From positions 27,879 through 36,681 of the forward strand of contig PBGU01000009.1 in assembly GCA_002719135.1 (NCBI GenBank): a stretch of 8,803 nt of DNA, in the 5' to 3' direction. The DNA is from Gammaproteobacteria bacterium (GTDB lineage Bacteria > Pseudomonadota > Gammaproteobacteria > Pseudomonadales > Azotimanducaceae). Below, in pieces: positions 1 through 7,224 of the stretch (positions are counted from its first letter, which is position 1; each line of letters begins with the position of its first letter). The position numbers and the translations under genes are program-made. The notes below the pieces were generated by a model. That model made no database searches. It was not told where the DNA came from and worked only from the letters and a program-made list of their open reading frames with translations.

Positions 1-113
1 GCAGCTCAGTCTGGAACGTATCAGTGGAAGTGACTAGATCGCGTGTGTCAAGCGAAACTCGCTAGATGCGGTGAGGCAGGCGATGGGGCGTAGGCGTTTT
101 CTGATGCGTGTGC
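1..113. other. Left edge, no supportable gene
   Basis: This stretch lies downstream of the minus-strand dehalogenase gene. Short open frames enter from the left edge on the plus strand and stop at bases 33, 37 and 63. One of them could be the tail of a rightward gene outside the window, but none shows a recognisable motif. I see no convincing terminator hairpin and no tRNA or repeat here. Confidence 0.5.
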
Positions 114-797
114 CTATCGTTGTGCCCATCCACCGCTGAACGGGAAGGCCTGTCCGCAGAAAAAGCCGCTTTCATCGCTCGCTAGAAATAATGCGAACAA
201 CGCGTCCTCCTCGGGCGTACCTAACCGACCGGCAGGGACTTGTCGTTTCAGGGATTCGACAAATGACGGTTTGTCCATCAATTCGGGTGGGTAGTAATCA
301 GGATTGGCAACGTAATTTTGGGCAATGAGATTAATTTGAATATTGTGCGGCGCGACCTCGACACCGACGGATTGGACGTAGCCTACTTGCGCGGCCCGTG
401 CGGCACTGTACGCAGCCACCGTTTTTAAGCCACGAAGTGCCGTTGCGCTGCCGTACACTACGATCTTTCCGTACCTTCGTTCTAGCATCTGAGGCAATAC
501 CGCTTGCGTAAGCCAATGCAAAGGATGAACCATCATGTCGAAAGGCGTTTTCCATTCCTCCTCGGTGAGCGCCGTAACGACGGTACCGCTGTAATTAGGT
601 GATGCCAGATTGGCAACGAGAATATCGATCTCGCCACTGGAGGCGACAAGGGCATCACAAGATTGTTTGTCGTATAGGGGCTCGGTGCTTGCGATAATCG
701 ATGCACCTTCGCGCTCGAACACTTCGACTGTAACGGGTCCCATGAAGTCGTTTGCTTGTGTCACCAGTACACGTTTTTCTGAGAGTCGGTTACTCAT
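114..797 (-). CDS. Halohydrin dehalogenase (HheB-like, SDR-derived)
   Basis: A 227-residue protein with the short-chain dehydrogenase fold but halohydrin dehalogenase hallmarks. Seen directly: the N-terminal loop reads T13-QAND-F18-M-G20, matching T-x4-F-x-G. This replaces the TGxxxGxG loop that binds NAD(P) in ordinary SDRs, and in halohydrin dehalogenases F18 would line the halide pocket. The catalytic residues are S117, Y130 and R134, spaced S-x12-Y-x3-R; the usual SDR lysine is arginine. The QNYV segment at 160-163, followed by Y168 and Y169, sits where HheC has its halide-binding PNYL loop. The C-terminus has RLGTPEE (191-197), FLASDES (204-210) and a final SGGW. These enzymes reversibly convert vicinal haloalcohols to epoxides plus halide without a cofactor, and open epoxides with nucleophiles such as cyanide, azide or nitrite. 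From memory, several segments resemble HheB (for example KIVVYGSA at 111-118). The length suits the family. The ATG is backed by a strong ribosome binding site. The gene diverges from the transporter run. An ordinary SDR is the alternative, but the motifs argue against it. Confidence 0.85.
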   Translation of the reverse strand: MSNRLSEKRVLVTQANDFMGPVTVEVFEREGASIIASTEPLYDKQSCDALVASSGEIDILVANLASPNYSGTVVTALTEEEWKTPFDMMVHPLHWLTQAVLPQMLERRYGKIVVYGSATALRGLKTVAAYSAARAAQVGYVQSVGVEVAPHNIQINLIAQNYVANPDYYPPELMDKPSFVESLKRQVPAGRLGTPEEDALFALFLASDESGFFCGQAFPFSGGWAQR

Positions 798-803
798 ATA
801 GAG

Positions 804-812
804 CCCCCCTTT
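804..812 (-). promoter_or_regulatory. Ribosome binding site of the dehalogenase gene
   Basis: Read on the minus strand, AAAGGGGGG lies six bases before the ATG at 797-795. It supports that ATG as the true start. Confidence 0.7.
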
Positions 813-950
813 CGTTGAGTTGGAGTCTTCGTTGTCGCCTAAAACGGATGCTCGAATTGCCGATGGATGTTATCCGCGTCGACGGGCGAATTCATGTAAC
901 CTTTTGCGCCTTGATCGCGGTGCTTGCGCCGTCTTAGGGAGCATGAACGG

Positions 951-957
951 GGAGGAG
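951..957 (+). promoter_or_regulatory. Ribosome binding site of the crotonase gene
   Basis: GGAGGAG, a near-ideal Shine-Dalgarno sequence, lies four bases before the ATG at 962. It fixes this start. Confidence 0.75.
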
Positions 958-961
958 ATTC

Positions 962-1870
962 ATGAGCGAATTTGAAAGCATTATCTACGAGGTCGACAAC
1001 GGGCGTGCGCGGATTACGTTAAATCGACCGGAAAAACTAAACGCGCTATCGCTAAAACTTCAATCGGAACTCAACGAAGCGCTGTGGGAAGCGGATAATG
1101 ACAACGCTGTGCATTGCGCGATTATTCGTGGTGCGGGACGCGCATTTTCGGCGGGCTACGACCTTAGTGGGGCAGATGGCAATGTGCCCGTGTCGCGGGT
1201 GCAATCGAAAGAAAATAGTTACCGCGGTGGTCGTAGCGTCGATGACGATGCCTGGCAGATGGAACGTGCCCAGCGGTACCGGATGGCCATGTTCGACATG
1301 CACAAGCCGGTGATTGCGCAGGTGCATGGGTATTGTCTTGCCGGGGGGACAGATGTTGCGTTACTCACGGATATGATCATCTGTGCAGACGACGCATTGT
1401 TCGGTTTTCCGCCGGCACGAGATCTTGGGGCGCTGCCTAATAACATGTGGCTTTATAACGTGGGTCCGCAGTGGGCAAAGCGACTCATGTTAACCGGGGA
1501 CATGATTAGTGGTGCTGAGGCGCAACAGATCGGGTTGGTCTTGAAGGCGGTCCCGAAGGAGCACCTTGAGAACGAGGTTGAACAATTGGCCGATCGGCTG
1601 TGCATGATTGACCGAGATTTACTCTCGGCAAACAAACGCATCATCAACCAGGGACTCGAACTGATGGGGGCTAGGACGCTACAGCGAATGGCGGTGGAAA
1701 ACGATGTGCGCGGTCACAACACAGAAGCAGCACTCGGATGGGGTGAACGGGTTCAGCGTCTTGGACTTCGTGACGCGCTGCGAGAGCGCGATGGTAAATT
1801 TGGTGATGGTCGGGTTCGCGTGAACGGCCCTGAAACACGGGACGCGGACGGTTTTTTGACCGATGACTGA
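962..1870 (+). CDS. Enoyl-CoA hydratase/isomerase (crotonase) family protein
   Basis: A 302-residue crotonase-fold protein expected to act on an acyl-CoA thioester in the cytoplasm. Seen: the opening ITLNRPEKLNALS (18-30), the first oxyanion-hole segment GRAFSAGYD (59-67), the second HGYCLAGG (122-129), then LLTDMIICADDALFG (134-148) and LMLTGDMISGAEAQQIGLV (175-193). These are standard family landmarks. The two glutamates used by classical enoyl-CoA hydratase are not kept: aligned by eye to rat crotonase, Asp131 occupies the Glu144 position, and the Glu164 position falls at Pro151/Ala152 in FGFPPARDLG. The segment after LGALPNN is about four residues shorter than in rat crotonase. The protein is somewhat longer than the usual 260 residues, with an Asp/Glu-rich insertion around 79-103 and a polar C-terminal tail. 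It is the first gene of the rightward run, 45 bases before livH. The exact reaction is unknown: hydratase, isomerase, hydrolase or another thioester chemistry are all possible. The family assignment is secure. Confidence 0.9.
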   Translation: MSEFESIIYEVDNGRARITLNRPEKLNALSLKLQSELNEALWEADNDNAVHCAIIRGAGRAFSAGYDLSGADGNVPVSRVQSKENSYRGGRSVDDDAWQMERAQRYRMAMFDMHKPVIAQVHGYCLAGGTDVALLTDMIICADDALFGFPPARDLGALPNNMWLYNVGPQWAKRLMLTGDMISGAEAQQIGLVLKAVPKEHLENEVEQLADRLCMIDRDLLSANKRIINQGLELMGARTLQRMAVENDVRGHNTEAALGWGERVQRLGLRDALRERDGKFGDGRVRVNGPETRDADGFLTDD

Positions 1871-1915
1871 GTTTCGCATCTTCGTGCCGTAGCTACACTA
1901 AACGCCTGGATCACC

Positions 1916-2794
1916 ATGGAACTCGTGCAACTGCTCATTAGCGGAATTTCGCAAGGCTGCGTGTACGGTCTTATCGCACTTGGCTTTGTTCTCATCTACA
2001 AGGCCACGGAGATGGTCAATTTTGCGCAAGGCGATCTCATGATGCTGGGCGCTTTCATTGCGTTCGGGTTCATCAATGTGTTGGGTTGGCCGTTCCTTTG
2101 GGGCTTTTTGGCGACACTTGCAGTCATGGGCGTCGTGGGCGCGACGCTGGAACGTTTATTGCTGCGACCGATGATCGGGGAGCCGCCCTTCGCGGTCTTA
2201 ATGTTGACCATCGGACTTGGATTTATTTTACGCGCAGTGGCAGGCGCTATTTGGGGATACGAAGATAAAACCTTGTCGACCCCGTATGGGGGAGGCGTGG
2301 CACGTTGGGGGGAGATATCGGTCGGGTACGAGAACATTGCGGTGGTATTGGGCACTCTGGTGTTATGCGTTCTGGTTTTCGTCTTTTTTCGAAAGACGAG
2401 GGTTGGGATCGCGATGCAAGCCGCGTCTCAAAATCAGTTGGCCGCATACTATGTTGGTATTCCGGTGAAGTGGATCTTTGCCCTGGTTTGGGCGATGTCC
2501 GCAATGATTTCGGCGACTGCGGGGATACTGGTCGCACCGCTGTCGCTCATTAATCCAATCATGGGATTCGTCGGGATCAAGGCCTTTGCGGCGGCGATTG
2601 TAGGTGGGTTCGGTAGCTTACCCGGCGCTTTTCTAGCGGGATTGATGATTGGGATTGTCGAGCAGTTTGCTAAACATGGCTTACCTTCCGGACTAGAAGG
2701 TTTTTCTGAGACGACGGCATACGTGATTTTGTTGATCATGCTGTTCATCCGTCCCGAAGGCATCTTCGCGACGATGCAGCGAAAGAAAGTCTAA
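1916..2794 (+). CDS. livH: Branched-chain amino acid-type ABC transporter permease LivH
   Basis: A 292-residue, very hydrophobic inner-membrane protein and the first permease of a HAAT-family ABC importer. Seen: an N-terminal helix followed by the family segment NFAQGDLMMLGAF (35-47), several further membrane segments (about 60-80, 92-112, 140-158, 186-209 and 219-250), and the cytoplasmic ATPase-contact region GGFGSLPGAFLAG (230-242). The protein ends with IRPEGIF (278-284), typical of LivH. The length is normal for the family. The ATG at 1916 puts the conserved N-terminus in place, although the ribosome binding site before it is weak. It pairs with LivM, encoded next, to form the translocation channel. 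The family also imports amides, urea and aromatic or other organic acids, so the name does not fix the substrate. Confidence 0.93.
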   Translation: MELVQLLISGISQGCVYGLIALGFVLIYKATEMVNFAQGDLMMLGAFIAFGFINVLGWPFLWGFLATLAVMGVVGATLERLLLRPMIGEPPFAVLMLTIGLGFILRAVAGAIWGYEDKTLSTPYGGGVARWGEISVGYENIAVVLGTLVLCVLVFVFFRKTRVGIAMQAASQNQLAAYYVGIPVKWIFALVWAMSAMISATAGILVAPLSLINPIMGFVGIKAFAAAIVGGFGSLPGAFLAGLMIGIVEQFAKHGLPSGLEGFSETTAYVILLIMLFIRPEGIFATMQRKKV

Positions 2795-3870
2795 TGCGAT
2801 TTGTTCTCAAAACACGGTACGCGCAGGACGTCGACTTTTTTAAGCACAACGGCCAACGTTTTTGGTACGGGTTGTTGGGTTTGTTCGTTTTCGTTGCGCC
2901 GTTCCTGTTGGACGATTTTTATACCGGTGAACTCTCGTTGGTTTTTATCTATGCGATTGCCGGCATTGGTCTGATGTTGTTGGTCGGTTACACCGGGTTA
3001 GTGAGTTTGGGGCATGCGGCCTTTTTGGCAATCGGTGCGTACGCACACGCTTACTTTATGACCGAAGGCGCTCCTTTCATGGTTTCACTGATCGGTGCCA
3101 CCGCGGTTTGCGTGGTCATTGGCGCGATTGTGGGAATCCCCTCGTTACGCATGACCGGCATCTATCTAGCGGTCGCCACGTTAGCCTTCGCGCAGATCGT
3201 AGAAAAAGTGTTGGCGCACTGGGAATCTGTTACCGGGGGCCATCGGGGCATGGCGGTACCAGAACCGGAGATATTTTCCTGGTCGCTCGGGACGCCGCGA
3301 GCGTTCTATTTTCTAGTGTTGCTGGTATTAATTGGAGCGTTGTTTTGCGCTCTCAACTTGCTCCGATCGCCGACGGGACGCGCCATGATTGCGATCCGTG
3401 ATTCAGAGATATCGGCTCAGGCCATGGGTATTAATTTGGCACGCGTTAAAACGACGTCGTTTGCTGTGTCAGCTGGGTTCACCGGACTTGCTGGAGGGTT
3501 GCTCGCCCATAAGATCGGCTATTTGGCCCCGGATGCTTTTACGATACTGATCTCGATTCAACTTTTATTGATGGTGGTTGTTGGCGGCTTGGGATCCATG
3601 CACGGGGTTATATACGGCGCGGTCTTTATCGGTCTGTTACCGCAGGGAATTGCTTTTTTGCGCGAATCGCTTCCCGCTGGAATCGGGCAAATACCCGGAT
3701 TGGAACCTGGCATTTTTGGTTTGATCTTGGTCCTGTTTCTTGTCTACGAGCCGCTTGGAATCTTCGGCCGCTGGATCAAAATTCGACTCTTTTTTAGCGA
3801 ATTCCCCTTGTATCGAAAATCGACTTATAAACGCCAAAAATCCTATTTGCGAACGGAACGAGTCCATTGA
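2794..3870 (+). CDS. livM: Branched-chain amino acid-type ABC transporter permease LivM
   Basis: A 358-residue inner-membrane protein, the second permease of the importer. Seen: GYTGLVSLGHAAFLAIGAY (65-83), SLRMTGIYLAVATLAFAQI (117-135), the cytoplasmic loop IAIRDSEISAQAMGI (199-213), the ATPase-contact stretch VVGGLGSMHGVIYGAVF (262-278) and the closing YEPLGIFG (318-325). All are standard LivM landmarks. Its ATG shares one base with the livH stop codon, so translation is probably coupled. After the usual end near residue 326 it carries about 30 extra residues rich in Lys, Arg and aromatics (327-358), which form a basic cytoplasmic tail. Such tails vary between homologues and may have no special role. 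The protein acts with LivH, LivG, LivF and the downstream binding lipoprotein. Confidence 0.92.
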   Translation: MRFVLKTRYAQDVDFFKHNGQRFWYGLLGLFVFVAPFLLDDFYTGELSLVFIYAIAGIGLMLLVGYTGLVSLGHAAFLAIGAYAHAYFMTEGAPFMVSLIGATAVCVVIGAIVGIPSLRMTGIYLAVATLAFAQIVEKVLAHWESVTGGHRGMAVPEPEIFSWSLGTPRAFYFLVLLVLIGALFCALNLLRSPTGRAMIAIRDSEISAQAMGINLARVKTTSFAVSAGFTGLAGGLLAHKIGYLAPDAFTILISIQLLLMVVVGGLGSMHGVIYGAVFIGLLPQGIAFLRESLPAGIGQIPGLEPGIFGLILVLFLVYEPLGIFGRWIKIRLFFSEFPLYRKSTYKRQKSYLRTERVH

Positions 3871-4625
3871 CTTTGCTGGCAGCAGATAACGTTTCGATCA
3901 GTTTTGGTGGCGTACACGCGGTTCGCGACGTTTCGTTCGAGGTGGCAGCGGGACAGGTTTACAGCATTATTGGACCCAACGGTGCGGGGAAAACCACGCT
4001 CTTCAATTTAGTGAGTCGTCTCTACGACGTGGATGCCGGTTCGATTACCTTTGACGGAGAGCCCATTACGCGGGTCCCGCCGCACCAGGTTGCAGAGCGC
4101 GGGATCGCGCGTACCTTTCAGAACACGGAACTTTTTGAACACGAGACCGTATTAAAGAATTTACTCATTGGGCACCATGTGCACCGCCAGACCGCGCTTT
4201 GGGAGGAACTGCTGTTTCTACCTAAGGTGCGCGAGCAAGATCTCGTTTTCCGTCAACAAGTCGAGGACGTCATTGACTTGTTGGATCTTCAATCTTACCG
4301 AGATCAGATCATTGGAAATCTTCCGTACGGTGTGAGGAAGATGGTTGAAATCGCCCGAGCGCTTTGCCTCGGGCCACGACTAATCCTCCTCGATGAACCA
4401 TCGTCTGGTCTAAATCCGGAGGAAACAGAGGACCTGTCGTTCTGGATCGAGGATATAAACGAGGAATTGGACATCACGGTGGTGATGGTTGAGCACGATA
4501 TGAATTTGGTGAACCAGGTATCTGATCGTGTGCTAGTGCTTGCGGACGGTGTTGTCATTGCAGTGGGGACACCAAACGAGATTCAGGGTCATCCCGATGT
4601 GTTACGGGCGTACCTGGGGGATTAA
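3867..4625 (+). CDS. livG: ABC transporter ATP-binding protein LivG
   Basis: A 252-residue cytoplasmic ATPase of the importer. Seen: Walker A GPNGAGKTT (36-44), Q-loop Gln85 in ARTFQNTELF (81-90), an ABC signature of the LivG type, LPYGVRK (152-158), Walker B LILLDEP (172-178) followed by SSGLNPEE, and the H-loop His210 in MVEHDMN. The signature is YGVRK rather than LSGGQ, as is common in LivG proteins. The start is a TTG at 3867 within the TTGA overlap with the livM stop. No in-frame ATG lies closer to the conserved N-terminus, and the TTG places MTLLAADNVSISFGG at the expected distance from Walker A. The ribosome binding site is weak, which fits coupling to livM. It forms a heterodimer with LivF to power uptake. 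Confidence 0.93.
   Translation: MTLLAADNVSISFGGVHAVRDVSFEVAAGQVYSIIGPNGAGKTTLFNLVSRLYDVDAGSITFDGEPITRVPPHQVAERGIARTFQNTELFEHETVLKNLLIGHHVHRQTALWEELLFLPKVREQDLVFRQQVEDVIDLLDLQSYRDQIIGNLPYGVRKMVEIARALCLGPRLILLDEPSSGLNPEETEDLSFWIEDINEELDITVVMVEHDMNLVNQVSDRVLVLADGVVIAVGTPNEIQGHPDVLRAYLGD
4616..4620 (+). promoter_or_regulatory. Ribosome binding site deciding the livF GTG start
   Basis: A GGGGG run within the last codons of livG lies six bases before the GTG at 4627. It supports that GTG over the in-frame ATG at 4540, which would start deep inside livG and add 29 residues with no family counterpart. Confidence 0.55.
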
Positions 4626-4626
4626 C

Positions 4627-5397
4627 GTGGCGTTGCTCACCTTACGGAATATTGAGACCTATTACGGACCGATTATGGCGATTCGTGGGATTTCCTTGGA
4701 CGTAGAATCAGGGACTATTGTGACGATTCTCGGCGCCAACGGTGCAGGAAAAACCACGGTACTTAAAACCATCAGTGGTGCGATGGATCCGCAGAAGGGA
4801 AGCGTTGTATTTGCGGATGAAAACATAACTGCATGGGACCCGGGCAAGGTTGCGCGACTCGGCGTTGGGCACGTGCCGGAAGGACGCGAGGTGTTTCCGT
4901 TTTTATCGGTTGAAGAGAATTTACGCATGGGGGCATTTACCAGGCGCGATGGACCAAGCCACGTTAATCGGGACCTCGAACTGGTCTACGATTATTTTCC
5001 TACGCTTGCTGACAGCAAAAGTCTGGCCGCCGGATATTTGTCTGGTGGCCAACAGCAAATGCTCGCGATTGGGCGGGCACTCATGCTACGCCCACGACTT
5101 ATGTTGTTGGATGAACCGTCGCTTGGACTGGCGCCGATGTTGGTTAAAGAAATTGCCGATATTGTGGTACGCCTGAACAAAGAGCAGGGGGTTACCATGC
5201 TCTTGGTCGAACAGAATGCTCGGGTGGCTTTAGCAATTTCGGATTATGGCTATGTCATGGAGGTTGGACGTATCGTGATGGAGGACACTTGCGAACGATT
5301 AGCCGCGGCGACCGATATTCAAGAATTCTATTTGGGTATGAAGGACCAGGGCGTGCGCGGACGCCGGCGTTGGAAGCAACGGAAAACTTGGCGATGA
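4627..5397 (+). CDS. livF: ABC transporter ATP-binding protein LivF
   Basis: A 256-residue cytoplasmic ATPase, the second nucleotide-binding subunit of the importer. Seen: Walker A GANGAGKTT (36-44), VPEGREVFP (83-91), which is characteristic of LivF, the signature LSGGQQQ (138-144), Walker B LMLLDEP (158-164) followed by SLGLAP, and LLVEQNAR (192-199). In the last segment the switch position is Gln196 rather than His, which is usual for LivF. The start is the GTG at 4627, one base after the livG stop. The longer frame beginning at ATG 4540 would overlap livG by 86 bases and is rejected. The last 15 residues are highly basic (GRRRWKQRK). The stop overlaps the next gene's start in ATGA, so expression is coupled to the CoA ligase. 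Confidence 0.93.
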   Translation: MALLTLRNIETYYGPIMAIRGISLDVESGTIVTILGANGAGKTTVLKTISGAMDPQKGSVVFADENITAWDPGKVARLGVGHVPEGREVFPFLSVEENLRMGAFTRRDGPSHVNRDLELVYDYFPTLADSKSLAAGYLSGGQQQMLAIGRALMLRPRLMLLDEPSLGLAPMLVKEIADIVVRLNKEQGVTMLLVEQNARVALAISDYGYVMEVGRIVMEDTCERLAAATDIQEFYLGMKDQGVRGRRRWKQRKTWR

Positions 5398-7223
5398 CTA
5401 ACGCCCCAACCGCGATCGACGATTGCACGACGGTTCCACAGTTGTTCTGGCAGCGCGTGACCGAGTACGCGACGAAAACAGCGATTCGCGAAAAAGACTT
5501 TGGGATTTGGAACGAGTACAGCTGGGGCGATTACGGTGAAATCGCGCGACTGGTGGGTCTAGGGTTGCTGTCCCTTGGTCTCCGGCGTGGTGATGTGTGT
5601 TCGATCGCATCGGAAGTCAACAAAGAATGGATGTTTGCGGATCTAGGCATCATTTGTGCAGGCGGTGTGACCAATGGTGTGTATCCCACGGATGCGCCAA
5701 ATCAGGTGGAATATCTCGTCACCGATAGCTCCACGCGGTTTTATTTTGCAGAAGACGAAGAACAGTTGGACAAGGTTCTCGAGGTCCGTGACAGAACACC
5801 GTCGCTCGAAAAGGTGTTCATTTTTGATATGGAAGGTCTTCGGCAGTTGGACGACCCGATGTGCCAATCGTTCGAGCAACTGCTTGAGTTGGGTCGTGAA
5901 TATGCACGAGCGAACTCGGATCGATGGCGAACTGAAATCGAGGCGGCAAAACCCGACGATTTGATGGTCCTCACGTATACGTCGGGGACAACCGGGCCGC
6001 CCAAGGGCGCCATGATTACCCAGCAGAACATGATGTTCATGATGCAATGTTTGCAAAGTTGTTACGGCATCCACGAGGACGACGAACAGCTCGGGTTTTT
6101 GCCGCTAGCCCATGTTGCCGGTCGGATGTTCTATACGTTTTCATTGATTGAGTCGCGCGCGGTGATTAACCTCGTTGAGAGTCCAGAGACGGTGGTTCGA
6201 GATCTACAAGAGGTCGAACCAACGATCCATTTTGCTGTCCCGAGGGTTTGGGAAAAGCAATTTTCAACCGTAGCAATTAAGCTCAAGGAGGCCACGTGGC
6301 TCGGTCGAGTCGCGTACGATGCTGGTCTCAAGGTTGGGCAAAAGCGCGCGGCGTATTTGAAAACCTTGACACGCGTACCTCTTTATCTGAAATGCGCGTT
6401 CTTCGTGTTCGATAACCTTGTTTTTCGTAATATCCGACGCGCGCTCGGTATCGATAAATGTCGCTGGCTTTCCACCGCAGCGGCTCCGATCGCTCCGGAT
6501 TTAATTGATTGGTACTGGTCGATTGGTAAGCCGATGTACGAGGTCTACGGTCAAACGGAATGCACTGGCATCGCGACTGCCAATCTGCTTGATGATTTTC
6601 GGATCGGGAGCGTTGGCAAGGCCATCGAGGACGTCGAAGTTGTACTTTCCGAGGAGGATGAAATCCTCATTCGAAGTCCTGGTGTCATCAAGGGCTATTG
6701 GAACAAAGCAGAAAAAACGGCCGAGACGATTCGACAAGGATGGCTTCACACCGGTGACGTTGGCCGAATCGATGACGATGGCTTTATCTACATAATTGAC
6801 CGAATGAAGGACATTATTATCACGGCCGGGGGTAAGAACATCACGCCGAGCGAGATCGAGAACCAACTAAAGTTCTCGCCATACGTTACCGACGCTGTGG
6901 TGGTGGGGGACAAACGTCCGTATTTGACGTGCCTGGTCATGATTGATGATGAAAATGTGACGAAGTATGCGCAAGATAACGACGTGCCGTTCACCAACTA
7001 CACGAGCCTTTGCCATACTCAAGAAGTCCAGGACCTCGTTCATGGCGAGATCGAAAAGGTGAATGTCAAATTTGCACGCGTCGAAACCATCAAAAAGTTT
7101 CGTCTCATTGATCAGTTACTGGACGCGGAAGACGACGAGCTGACGCCGACGCAAAAGCTAAAGCGAAAAGTTGTCAATGAGAAGTACGCAGACCTAATCG
7201 ATGGCATGTACCAAGGGGGTTGA
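5394..7223 (+). CDS. AMP-dependent long-chain-type acyl-CoA synthetase
   Basis: A 609-residue enzyme of the ANL adenylating superfamily that uses ATP and CoA to turn a carboxylic acid into its acyl-CoA by way of an acyl-AMP. Seen: the P-loop YTSGTTGPPKGAMIT (195-209), YEVYGQTE (382-389), GWLHTGD (449-455), the hinge region DRMKDIIITAGGKNITPSEIE (469-489), and the C-terminal PTQKLKRK (585-592), with Lys588 the likely catalytic lysine. The roughly 600-residue length and the wording of these motifs fit the long-chain (FadD15/ACSL-like) branch better than short acetyl-CoA synthetases. The start is the ATG at 5394, which overlaps the livF stop (ATGA). An in-frame ATG at 5289 would add 35 residues inside livF and is unlikely. 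It sits between livF and the binding-protein gene, so it probably activates the imported solute. Its acid substrate (fatty, dicarboxylic, aromatic or modified) cannot be told from these motifs. Confidence 0.9.
   Translation: MTNAPTAIDDCTTVPQLFWQRVTEYATKTAIREKDFGIWNEYSWGDYGEIARLVGLGLLSLGLRRGDVCSIASEVNKEWMFADLGIICAGGVTNGVYPTDAPNQVEYLVTDSSTRFYFAEDEEQLDKVLEVRDRTPSLEKVFIFDMEGLRQLDDPMCQSFEQLLELGREYARANSDRWRTEIEAAKPDDLMVLTYTSGTTGPPKGAMITQQNMMFMMQCLQSCYGIHEDDEQLGFLPLAHVAGRMFYTFSLIESRAVINLVESPETVVRDLQEVEPTIHFAVPRVWEKQFSTVAIKLKEATWLGRVAYDAGLKVGQKRAAYLKTLTRVPLYLKCAFFVFDNLVFRNIRRALGIDKCRWLSTAAAPIAPDLIDWYWSIGKPMYEVYGQTECTGIATANLLDDFRIGSVGKAIEDVEVVLSEEDEILIRSPGVIKGYWNKAEKTAETIRQGWLHTGDVGRIDDDGFIYIIDRMKDIIITAGGKNITPSEIENQLKFSPYVTDAVVVGDKRPYLTCLVMIDDENVTKYAQDNDVPFTNYTSLCHTQEVQDLVHGEIEKVNVKFARVETIKKFRLIDQLLDAEDDELTPTQKLKRKVVNEKYADLIDGMYQGG
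7213..7219 (+). promoter_or_regulatory. Ribosome binding site of the binding-protein gene
   Basis: AAGGGGG lies five bases before the ATG at 7225. It decides that start over the in-frame ATG at 7201, which lies upstream of this site and would put eight extra residues in front of the signal peptide. Confidence 0.65.
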
Positions 7224-7224
7224 G

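Larger units (their letters stand above)
798..961. promoter_or_regulatory. Divergent intergenic region
   Basis: These 164 bases separate the minus-strand dehalogenase gene from the rightward crotonase gene. The promoters for both directions are expected here, because both flanking genes start here and each has its own ribosome binding site. I could not find a convincing -35/-10 pair on either strand, and there is no strong long palindrome that would mark an operator. A 29-codon open frame (849-937, plus strand) lies inside but lacks a good ribosome binding site. The role is inferred from gene arrangement only. Confidence 0.5.

Noticed and set aside
849..937. A 29-codon plus-strand open frame in the divergent intergenic region, with a hydrophobic end
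   Set aside because: It has no good ribosome binding site and no recognisable motif; an open frame this short is expected by chance.
911..939. A possible promoter, TTGATC with TTAGGG 17 bases later, upstream of the crotonase gene
   Set aside because: The spacing is right but the -10 element is far from TATAAT, so it is no better than chance.
1849..1862. A CGGT/ACCG mini-hairpin with a T-rich loop near the end of the crotonase gene
   Set aside because: The four-base stem lies inside coding sequence and the T-run is in the loop, not after the stem, so it is not a terminator.
962..1870. The idea that the crotonase-family protein is a 4-chlorobenzoyl-CoA dehalogenase
   Set aside because: The catalytic Trp and Asp of that enzyme (Trp137 and Asp145) are not evident; the matching region reads FGFPPARDLGALPNN. 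Fold similarity alone does not support it.
5643..6074. A 143-codon minus-strand open frame
   Set aside because: It is antisense to the acyl-CoA synthetase gene, whose motifs run through this stretch, and shows no motif of its own.
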